Of a DNA stretch of 64,000 bases, positions 23,601 to 32,799 are shown piece after piece. A program made the position numbers and the translations under genes. Source of the DNA: Ostrinia nubilalis (taxonomy: Eukaryota; Arthropoda; Insecta; Lepidoptera; Crambidae); NCBI RefSeq assembly GCF_963855985.1, contig NC_087117.1, positions 2,739,001 through 2,803,000 of the forward strand. The letters run 5' to 3'. Position 1 is the first letter of the stretch. Each line of letters begins with the position of its first letter. The notes beneath the pieces are model-generated. The model saw only the letters and a list, made by a program, of their open reading frames with translations, had not been told where the DNA came from and did no database searches.

Positions 23601-26600
23601 TTGCGGAAATTTCTTAGGAGAGGCCTTTGTCCAGCAGTAAGCAGTGAGTAGACGCATCTCTCACCAGATGCTGTGCATCGTCACATGCCGAATAATAGCA
23701 ATGAATCACTAACCTTCACACATATTATATTTGCTGGACTCTTCTTCCGAACATTCCCCATTGCTCGTTATTTCTTCTTTTACAGATACTGTAATACTGA
23801 ACTCCTGCTTTACTGTATCTTGATTTAGTATATCACCTGTAAATTTTAAGTCATATTTAAAAGACCACTTAACGGTTTTCAAGCATCTACAGTTTGGCTA
23901 CAGTTTATTAGAGTAGGTGCAGATTTTATAGCTAGTAAATAATATTTATGTACAGACAGACAGTACATTTTAATTGCAATTTAGCATACATTTATTTCTA
24001 ATACACTCGACGTCAAATAAATCGCACCTCCCGCGACAAGCATTTTCAAACGTATGCATCCCAACTTCCCACCAATATTGGTACCATTTAAAAGCCTAGT
24101 TCTTAATATTTGTGCCGAATCCGCTCCAGTCCAGGAGCTTGAAAACATCTTCCAGGGCGGTGGTAAACAGTTTCGGAGATATGACATCTCCCTGTCTCAC
24201 CCCTCGCTGCAACTGGATAGGTTTTGAGTTCTGATCCTGGAGGCGGACCGACATTATGTTTTCGTACAAGCCTTCAGCGCTTCGATGTATCTATAGTCAA
24301 TTTGGCACCGTCGGAGAGACTGTAGCACTGCCCAGGTCTCGATCGAGTCGAAGGCTTTTTCATAGTCCACAAACGCCAGACAAAGTGGCTGATTATACTC
24401 CTCGGTCTTCTGTATAATCTGCCGTAGCGTATGTATGTGGAAACCGGCTTGTTCGGGAGGCTGGAAGTCGTCGAGCCTGCGTGCGAGACGATTCGTGATG
24501 ACTCTCGAAAACAGCTTGTAGACATGGCTCAGAAGTGAGATGGGTCTATAATTTTTCAACAAGGTTTTGTCGCCTTTTTTGAAGAAAAGTATCACCACAC
24601 TTCTGTGCCATACCGTAGGCGTTTTTCCCTCAAGTATGACGGAATCGAACAGCCTCTGAAGAGCTCTTAGTACAGGCGTTCCGCCTGCTTTCAGAAGCTC
24701 AGCCGTGATTCCATCATCACCCGGTGGCCTTGTTGTTTTTCAGCTGTTTGAGAGCCATTCTAATCTCGTACAGGCTGACGTCCGGGATATCTTCGGTGTA
24801 GTGTCGGGTCAGTCTAGCTCTTGGGTCTTCCGCTAGATTTGTGACAGGTGTATGTACACTCGTGTATAATTGTCCGTAGAACTTCTCAACCTCTTCCAAT
24901 AACTCAGGCCCCGACGAGATGTCTCTGCCATCCTCGGTCTTCAGCTTGGTCAGTTGACTTTGGCCAACAGACAGATCCCTAGCGAACACTTTAGAGCCTT
25001 TGTTACGCTCAATCGCCTCTTTAATACGATCTGTATTAAATTGGCGTAGATCGCGAGTCAAAGACTTGGAGATCTGTCTGTTAAGACGCCGATACTGAGC
25101 AGCATCTTCAGAGGACTGCAGAACCAAGTTTCGTCTCTCTTCCATAAGTTTATTGGTGAGGTCAGAGATCTTTTTGGTTCCTTTTTGACGACGGGTTTTA
25201 AAGAACTTAGACCCAGTCGTTTGGACAATTTCCACGAACCTGTCATTGTATTCGTCCACATTTTCGCAGTCTACTAGGCATTCGAAACGATTTTGCAACT
25301 CGAGCTGAAGCTTTCGGGGTTTTGGAGTTGGATGGGCGCTGGGCGGAGCGTAGACTTCATCAGTCGACGCCTCTCGAGCTTGGGTCTGATATTCAATGTG
25401 CCTCTTACCATTCGGTGATCGCTTCCTGTTTTGACCGAGTTGATCACAGAGACATCATTGAATATATGCTTCTTCGTCGACAAGATGAAGTCGATCTCAT
25501 TTTTTGTAGCGCCATTGGGATGCAGCCATGTCCACTTTCGCTGTTTTGACTTCCTGAAGAAGGAATCATCCTGGATTACATACATACCTAATAAAAAACC
25601 CTTAGATTAATCTAAGAAAAAACCCTACACTGCACATGGCACGACACGCACTTGGCCGGTTTTTATTTGTCACTAAGAACTAGTGGCCAGATGGAAGGGA
25701 TTCTTAGTAAAGGGGCTATTGAGTATACTAACTTGAATCAGAATCATTCCAGCTGATCTGCGTATCAGAGTTGCTATCATCGTTTAGTGTAATCGTCACC
25801 TCTTGCGCACATTCGTCACTCTCAGCATCCTGCTTGGTCTCAGTGAAGTTTCTCAAGTCGTTGACTTCAATTTTGAAGCCTACCGTTGTCTCTAACGTTT
25901 CCTTTGGTATGGGCACTGAAATCAGCAATTAAATAAATAAATAAAATGTTTATTGAATAAAAGTTCTATGTTTTTGGAGTAAGAGAATTGAAATTTAAAA
26001 TGTATGCTCTCTAGATGTTATGGAGGTGTACTGATAATGTATCTTTAGAAATCAACCCCCTAAGGGGGTAAAAGGGGCGTCAGAAGTTAGTATGTTTTTG
26101 AAGTAAGAGACTTGAAATTTAAAATTAAGATTTTTTACGTAGATAAAGAAGTCATGACAATGTGCACCCTATGGCGCCAGCTTATCGTTGAATTTTGGGA
26201 CAGTATGTATAATCAGAAATATCATCAGCAAAAAAATCATCAACGCCTAATAATAAGTATAATTACCATTGACGAGAACCATCTGCTCGTTGTCACATTT
26301 CTGTAGCTCCTCCATAAGTTGCTCCTCCGTCCGAAACACCAACGCCTTGAAGTCCCTCGCTGCCCGCAGCTGGGCCACACAGTCTGAGCATATTAGCGTG
26401 CTTAGGTTGGTGTGTGTTGATAGCTGAAGAATTTCAACAGGAAAGATTAGACTTGGATTTGGGATCAAGTTGGTTTCTTCTATGTATAATAAGTATGTAT
26501 TTCCAGAAAGAAATAATATTTAAGTATGTTTATATCCGTTGTCTAGTACCCATAGCTTAGTATGGGACTAGAAGCGCAGTGTAAATGTCCAAGGATATTT

Positions 26601-27247
26601 ATTTATTATTTTCTTCTTTTTGTATCAATAACAAACCTAGTTGCCTGAATTTGAGGATACTAGATATGTAGGGGGCTTAAAGGGTGTCATCTAAAACACC
26701 CCCAAATGATTTTCGCGAAATAATAATTTTAATTAACTTTTTAAGTTCGTTGATTCCTTTTGCCAATGAGTGAATGGAACGTAATTTAGCTACACTCCCC
26801 TTCTTTCCTCCCCCAAAATCGTGGACACAAGTCTAATTAAAACCCTTCCTTATGTTACTTTTAAATTCTACATATAAAACGGCGCATATACCCAAACTAA
26901 TTAAGTAAATGCTAAGCTGTTTTCAAATAAAGTTTTATCAAAATCTTTTTAGTGATTTTTAAGTGTAAAGGAATAATAAACATTCATCCTGGGACCCTTG
27001 GGAACCTTGCAATTTTTTTCGTTTATATACTTACAAGATATAAAGAGATTTTAGTAACATAAAAAATTTGAAAACTTACAAAAACATTGAAACAATCCAA
27101 CAAAATATCAGCGTAGATTTCTTTAGAACCACTGCTTAGATAAGCTTTGGTGATGTTCCTGTGGTAGCCTTCTTCTAAACAACATCGGCAGTGGCCGTAA
27201 CTAGACTCTGTATCAGTTGTATTATCGCGTTCCTGTAAAAAATCCAT
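14683..27247 (-). CDS. Chimeric gene A'/B1: ZAD exons of A fused to zinc fingers of B
   Basis: Predicted exons: 27247-27080 (ZAD part 1), 26423-26267 (ZAD part 2) and 25915-25733 (acidic linker), all copies of gene A exons; then 23836-23714 and 15953-14683, copies of B exons 3 and 5. Every junction after exon 1 is phase 1, so the five exons give an uninterrupted 634-codon frame (633 aa). The last exon carries ten C2H2 fingers and is nearly identical to that of B2. B exon 4 is missing, replaced by the BEL/Pao element; skipping it keeps the frame. The long intron contains an RTE fragment, and another holds BEL/Pao. A P element lies 99 bp upstream of the ATG. The exons and phases are seen; whether a transcript spans them is inference. 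Confidence 0.55.
16035..16150. repeat. Dispersed repeat in the B1 intron
   Basis: It contains 'ggaggcaaacgagcagac' and 'gatcacctgatggtaagtga', a common lepidopteran interspersed repeat. The same insert is present at 43,885-43,975 in B2, so it predates the duplication. Confidence 0.6.
16641..18710 (+). pseudogene. BEL/Pao gag (DUF1759-type), interrupted
   Basis: Gag-like sequence is spread over two frames before 17,348 and two after 17,653. The conserved block near 17,790-18,300 (WISFKDLF, LKSKLRGEA, LQHLSI-like positions) is typical of the DUF1759 Gag region of BEL elements. A CPNCNENHVLMQC zinc-knuckle-like cluster lies near 18,500. A MITE splits it at 17,349-17,612 and a frameshift occurs near 18,340. 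Not functional as it stands. Confidence 0.75.
17349..17612. mobile_element. MITE inserted in the BEL/Pao gag, TA duplication
   Basis: 264 bp with terminal inverted repeats beginning CAGGGTGTTAGGTAAATGGG; the right end is its near-inverse, and TA lies outside both ends (17,347-17,348, 17,613-17,614). The palindromic arms run about 120 bp. It is younger than the BEL copy it interrupts. Confidence 0.88.
18571..20949 (+). pseudogene. BEL/Pao protease and reverse transcriptase/RNase H, damaged
   Basis: A protease domain (DUF1758 type) shows LLDQGSQVN near 18,862. The RT begins in another frame (about 19,260-19,862), and RT/RNase H resumes at 19,903 with YVDD near 20,015 and an RNase H-like DAS motif near 20,555. 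At about 19,800-19,815 the segment that should carry RT motif A, with its catalytic aspartate, is missing and the frame shifts. Several further frameshifts are present, so the enzyme is dead. Confidence 0.75.
20916..22885 (+). pseudogene. BEL/Pao integrase, interrupted
   Basis: A zinc-binding HCIRCHRHK near 21,585 precedes the core: the GVDFTG-type first aspartate near 21,690, SDCGTNF near 21,895, and the WPTAGGLWEAAVRS glutamate block near 22,140. A DUF5641-type C-terminal domain (KDNNLPPGKWAMARV) follows near 22,550. The core is broken by a frameshift at about 21,780, by the MITE at 21,995-22,109 and by a stop near 22,458. Confidence 0.75.
21995..22109. mobile_element. 115-bp palindromic MITE in the BEL/Pao integrase
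   Basis: The sequence starts CCAGTAGGCCTAAGATGCGC and ends with its inverse; the arms are about 45 bp around a short loop. Integrase homology stops on one side and resumes directly on the other, between the second catalytic aspartate and the glutamate. I could not fix the target duplication. Confidence 0.75.
22800..23396 (+). pseudogene. Env-like (baculovirus F/errantivirus type) gene fragment
   Basis: After the integrase frame, a hydrophobic segment and a second frame include a tetrabasic furin-type site followed by a glycine-rich hydrophobic fusion-peptide-like stretch (about 23,120-23,190), then a coiled-coil-like region. This arrangement is that of insect F-type envelope genes carried by some retroelements. 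The N-terminal part is shortened by a frame change near 22,860. The frame ends at 23,396 without the rest of the ectodomain or a membrane anchor, so it cannot make a functional envelope. Confidence 0.65.
23575..23650 (+). repeat. RTE LINE tail fragment shared by B1 and B2 introns
   Basis: Plus-strand RTE C-terminal motif (WSLRKFLGEAF-like) with 'ggcctttgtccagcagt'. The same insert is at about 44,935-45,015 in B2, so it predates the duplication. Confidence 0.6.
24000..25588 (-). mobile_element. RTE-clade LINE fragment at the duplication junction
   Basis: Minus-strand frames give the end of the endonuclease (TGSDHRMV, then a basic linker, about 25,585-25,275), a linker region (25,298-24,717) and the RT fingers/palm start (KGDKTLLKNYRPISLLSHV at about 24,590; AFVDYEKAFDSIE at about 24,350). 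It resembles RTE elements described from butterflies. It stops near 24,100, before the catalytic ADD motif, and also lacks the endonuclease start. Several frameshifts are present. On its left, homology to B2 intron ends (23,999, compare about 45,355); on its right, homology to the gene A intron begins (about 25,590, compare 11,805). Confidence 0.82.
26480..26615. repeat. Repeat tail specific to the A' intron
   Basis: Contains 'ccgttgtctagtacccata' and 'agcgcagtgtaaatgtccaa', a tail shared by lepidopteran SINEs and LINEs, ending in ATTT repeats. Gene A lacks it at the same place. Confidence 0.5.
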
Positions 27248-27346
27248 TTTTTGGAACTAGAAAATCATTTTTGGTGAAAGAAAACAGCTGAAAATTTCTC
27301 TAATATTTTTGAGCGTGTCTCACAAAATGCAACAAAATGTGTCAAT

Positions 27347-30300
27347 CAGTGGGTAGACACTTCTCATACAAAAACTAGTCTCTATATGTAGCAATTGATA
27401 TACAACCTTATCTCTTAAGTAATAAAGTGCATTTTGGATTGATTTCACTATAGCAGGGGAACCCGCGGATCAATACCACCATACTAAAAATAATTGTTAG
27501 TGTCCTTATGTTGGTAGTATTGTTAGTTTGACAAATGAAAAAAAATGTCTGTCAATTGAGTTTGAGTTTTAAACCGGCGAATTGATTCGTGTGAAGTTAT
27601 TTTCTCAGATTTGGTGCAATATTACTGTAAATAAACTTTTCTGTCGTTTACGTTGAGTTGATTAAGTTCCTCCGTATCGGGCGTGATAAAGTTTGCTGTT
27701 CAGTGTTATGTTTTTTGTGAGATAGAGACTCTTTTAAATAAGCTGTGTTTCAACTTCTACAGAAGTTTAAACTCTTATTTACTTTTCTGTTTAATGGGTA
27801 TGTTATCTACTTACTTGAAATATTAGATCTATTACAAATCTATTTTTCATTAAAAACAACCCTATGTGATGAAAATGTAAATGTACTTTCAAAACTGGTA
27901 AATGCATGAACCAGGGCATTGACACTGGTTGGAGAGAAATTATAGGCTTTTGTTTAATTAATACCTATTTCATTTTAGGCTTCTACTGATAATGGAGAGT
28001 AGAAACAACAAGAAGTGCGTTATTTGTAATAAGAGGCGAAGTCGTGGTGGATCACCCTTACTTTTGAGTAGGTTTCCTCTGGATTCTGACCGGTAAGTTT
28101 CTAATAACACTCATTTTATTACAAGATAATTTTACTGATTGTGTAAACTTAAAGGCTGGGATTAATATTTTTAATCATACAGTAAATAACCATAACCAAT
28201 TTTTAATTTCAGTATTTTGTTTCGTACTCTGTAAATGAATTGCATAACAATACTAAAAGAAATTAGTTGATGAATAAATTTCAGTTTGTTATTCTTTTTC
28301 TTTTCTAATAGGTATTTCTTATTTCAGTTGTCGAATGTGGGTTAAAAATGCTGGCATAGAAGACTTAGCATATGTACCTATTGAAAAGTTACACCAACTG
28401 AAGTTTGTTTGTGGTGGGCACTTCACTCCTGAATCCTTCAATGCCAAAGGAACTCGGCTGAAGAACTCAGCTATTCCAACACTGGAATTGAGCAATCCCA
28501 TCTTGCCAGATGAAGTTTTGACAGAGTTTCCTCTTCATGTAAAAGACTCCAATAAAGAAAACCTCAAGACAGGTATGATGATGACTTCAATTATTTTTTT
28601 TAAATTTAATTTACTATCTATCAATTTTTCTGAATTATTTAGATGTCTTAATTAATTTTCTTTGGTTTCCAAAACAAACCAACCGAATGCAATTTAACAA
28701 GGTTCTTTCTTTGTAACCACAAACATGTGTTGTATGCTTATCAATAAATAATATATAATTTCAATTATTAATTATATCTATACTTTGTTACAGTTCTTTA
28801 TGATCATTCATATTGCATTCCAAAGAAGTCAAATCCAGTTGAACGAGGTATGTTTATCTAAAATTATACTAATAATATAAAAAGGAAATATTTAATTGTT
28901 TGTTTGTATTTGATCAGCTCCGTAACTCGAAGCCAAGATAGCCTAAAGTGCGGGTTAGAACCCCACAGCTTGAATATTGTAGTAAACCCACTCGTAACAC
29001 AATTTAGCTTAGAATGTGTGTTGAGTTAGAGGGACTTTAGTAATTTGTGTAATACAAATTCTTCAAAAAAAGTACCAGACCAATTTGAAAAATTTTAGGC
29101 AATCTACATTAATTAGCCAGGTCAGCTAGTTTAATAATATTTATAAGCTAGTAATTTTTAATGTGAGCAAGACATGTACTAGACTGATTGTACCCTAAAG
29201 TTGGGTAAGAACATGACATTTTATTACCCAATTCACATTTCATTATCTGCTTTCAGTTCCCCTTACAACTACAACCAAACAACTAAATTCAACATGTTTG
29301 GGAGCTGTGGATATACCAGATTCTGGTATTTCTGCGAAAACAACTTTTGAACCTCTTCCTTCTACTTCCAATGCACCAGAACATATGACCTATAAACCCA
29401 TTACTCATGGTAAGTGTACAAACTAATTATTTACCTTCTAAAATATGCCTTCCCTCAAACTAAAGAATGCCACCCTGGATGCGTTCTGCAGTCTGCAGTC
29501 AGGTCAAAATGAACTTATATGTACAACATTCTAGGTTTCTGTACATTTTATATTAATGCGATTTGACCGTGTGGATACGAACAAAGAACGCAAAGCACAC
29601 GTGACTGATTGCCTTATCACGACCACTTACAGATTGTCTTGACATACCCGCAGACCGCATCCAGAATGCAGAACATTAAAACCTCTAAATGCCTTTAATT
29701 TAATATTATGTCATTGTTATTGAAGGTGGGCCCACGCTTCATATTTTATGAGAAGAGCTATCATTATCCTGTCTTTGCATTTTTTAAAAACTTGATAATG
29801 ATTGATTGATTTGGAAATAATATGTTTCATAAAACAACAAAATAAATTTTAAACTTATTTGCATATTTATAATATTTCAGATGATAAAAACATTTGCCAT
29901 CAAGATGCACAGGCAGAAATATTAGTCCACAGTTATAAAAGACCTAAGAAAAACATTGAAATGAAAGGTAAGATAAAACATACCTAATTTAAAAAACTAA
30001 GTAAAATTGCTGATTAATTCACCAATATTCAATTCAATATTTTGCTTTAATGTTGCTTTTTTTACTAATGGAAATGTTTTTATTACAGACACTTCATCAA
30101 CATTTACAATTAAAGAGAAGAGGCTTTGGCGACAGTTACAAAATGCAAAAAAAACAATAAGGAATATAGCGAAGTCAAGAGTGAATTTAGACAAGTTAGA
30201 TTCGGAAGTGCTGACATCGTTAGTAAAGGATGTAGTGCAGAATAACAAAAAAAAGTCACAAGGAAAAAGGTGGACTTTAGCCAACAAAATATATGCTTTG

Positions 30301-32742
30301 GCTATATTTAAACGGTCCCCTAAAGCATACCGCTATATGCAAAAGCTGTTTACGCTACCAAGCACTAAAACGCTCCAAAGGATTTTAAAAAATATACCAA
30401 TGGAGCCTGGTATAAATAAAAATATAATTGATATGTTAGAGGCAAAAGCATCAAGTATGCCAAAGGAAAATAAATATTGCTCGTTAATATTTGACGAGAT
30501 GGCGTTAAAGAAACGGATAATTTATAACGAAATTGCTGATAAAGTGGATGGCTACGTGGATTATGGAGAGGGCGAGAACATGGGACGAGAAAAGAAAATT
30601 GCAGACCATGCGTTAGTGTTTATGATACAGGGTGCTAAACATAAATACAAACAATATATTGCGCACTATTTTGTGGAAGGCACAATATCAACAGCAAAAC
30701 TGGCAAAAATTATATCGGACATCATCAAAAAATTAAAAGAAATCGGATTTATGGTTCTAACAACAGTTTGTGATCAGGGATCTACAAATATAGGAGCTCT
30801 TAACATGTTAAAAAGAAACTGTGGACAAGGCATAGATAGCAACTTTTTCTCTGTAAATAATGACAAAATTTTTATAATCTATGACATCCCTCACTTGTTC
30901 AAATCATTACGAAACAATTTCTTTAAAAGTGGAAATATGTCTTTCGATGGAAAAATTGCACAATGGAGGCATTTGGTAGTTGCAGAAGAACACAACAGAA
31001 ATTTTTTAAATTTTAAAAAACTGAATAGTACCATTGTAAATCCAACATTCAAAACTAAGATGAGGGTGAAGTATGCTGCGCATGCTCTGAGTAATACCGT
31101 GGCAGCTATTTTAAAAATGATGGCATGGAAAGAAGTTTCTGATTGCAATGATACAGCATTTGTGATTGAACAGTTAGATAAACTATTTGATTGTACAAAT
31201 GGTCCATCATCTTTAAATGACGTAAAGAAAGGGATCCGGGAAAATGTTTCCACATCAAGTAATCACATTGAGTCTTGGACCTTTTATACTGATAAGTTAA
31301 AAACCATAAAATTTATAACAGCAGAAAACACGATACTAAAAAATGTTAAATGCGTAAAGGGATATCAAATATCTATCAAATCCTTAAACGATATTTGGGA
31401 AAAGTTAAAGAATGAAGGGTTTAAATATATGAACCTTAGACAGTTTAACCAAGACTCTCTGGAAAACTTATTTGGAATCATTAGGCAACACAGTGTAACC
31501 AATAGAAATCCCACTATCACGCACTTTACTGCAGCGCTTAAAACAAGCATGGTTACTGGGCTGAAAGTGCCTCATAGCAGAAGTGCTAATTGTGAAGCAG
31601 ACAACAATAAACATATGCTGGAATATAAAGACATTTTAAAAACTAATTTAAAAACAACAGAAATAAAAATTAATGTTCAAGATTCCACAGACACTGAATT
31701 TTATCCTGTGTTGTCTATCCCGGACCCTGAAAACTTAGAACAGCCCATTGAAAATTTGTGTAGCCTTGAAAACCAACCAGTAGTATATGTAAGCGGGTAT
31801 TTAGCTGCCAAACTATTACAGAACAGTTCTTGTTTAATTTGTGAAGAGTGTTTGAGCGTGAAAACTCCTGTTGACAATGATTTGTATGCATATATATCTC
31901 TTCGCGAATGGTGGCATGATAAAAAAAGTCTCGTTTATCCAACAATTCAATTATGTACCACCGTAAATGCAGCTAAACAATTTTATCATGACCATATTGC
32001 CGACCAGATATATATGGAAAATGTTGGAAAATTCATTTTCTTAATGTTGAGTACAAATTGTAATTTTAGTTGGTTTAAATGTCAACAACATAATAAAGAA
32101 ATTTATGATAAGATGTTTAAAATATTAAGTTACCTTTTTCTAAGAAAAAGTTGTAAAATCATTAATGACAGCTTCATAAAAAGTGAAAACAATTTTGCTG
32201 ACAAAAGTAAAAAAGCACAGCAACAAAGCATTGAAAAGTAATCTTGAGGCTGAGGTTCGATCAGCTGATAAGAAATAAATAAAAATCCTATTTTTTCTTA
32301 GAAAAAGTTGTGAAAATAAAAGTTTACAAAATTATCATTTCTGTACTTTGTTATAATTTTCAATAATTCCTCATGCCTACAACTGCTATGTCATGTTCAA
32401 TACTTATTGTAATATACCTATTTTATTTTGAAATAAATAATTTACGTTACAAAACTTCGTTTTACTTACACATAGTATAAAATAAAAATAGTAATCATTA
32501 AAATATTGAAGGTTCCTAAACTAGATATCGATATGCAATTACAACCCTAGCAAAGTATCGATAATCGATAAGTTATTACGAACGTCACTAATACTGTCAG
32601 AAAATAAGGCATTATGTTGGTAGCTCCGCCTGTAGTTTGTGCGGTTGGTAAAGATTTGCGGGTCGTTCTCTAAAATGCATATGTGTGCGTGAGCTCAAAA
32701 AATATCTATGGAGTGCCGTCTCTTACTCTTTTATGCTCTTTG
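27347..32742 (+). mobile_element. P element copy 1, full length, 8-bp TSD
   Basis: 5396 bp flanked by an exact 8-bp duplication GTGTCAAT (27,339-27,346 and 32,743-32,750). The matching sequence upstream of gene A (about 14,150-14,175) shows the empty target. The 5' end begins CAGTGGGTAGACAC; the 3' end inverts to CAAAGAGCATAAAAG. Apart from CA, the ends do not match as a simple terminal repeat. An 8-bp duplication plus a THAP-domain transposase defines the P superfamily. It sits 99 bp upstream of the A' ATG, in opposite orientation. Confidence 0.92.
27992..32241 (+). CDS. P-element transposase (THAP9-like), 930 aa, intact
   Basis: Six exons: 27992-28092, 28328-28572, 28794-28847, 29257-29409, 29881-29967 and 30089-32241. 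All introns are GT...AG and the sum is 931 codons without a stop. Residues 1 to about 90 form a THAP zinc-binding domain: KKCVIC, the tryptophan of RMWVKN, and CGGHF, giving the C2-C-H set. Exon 6 holds the RNase H-like catalytic region: LIFDEMALKK (first Asp), TVCDQGSTN (second Asp), an insertion region, and QDSLENLFG (candidate Glu). The length is close to human THAP9 (903 aa). The family cuts and pastes P elements using GTP as a cofactor. The intact frame suggests recent activity or retained function; the catalytic assignments are by family analogy. Confidence 0.88.
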
Positions 32743-32750
32743 GTGTCAAT

Positions 32751-32799
32751 CCATGACAGCTAACCAAAGCACCACCAAAGAGCATAAAAGAGTAAGAGA
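32751..32799. other. Host sliver between P copies 1 and 2
   Basis: 32,751-32,775 matches the region upstream of gene A (about 14,165-14,190: 'ccatgacagctaac...agcacca'). The next 24 bp (32,776-32,799, CAAAGAGCATAAAAG...) equal the inverted 3' terminus of the P element and directly precede the CAGTGGG start of copy 2. Confidence 0.75.
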
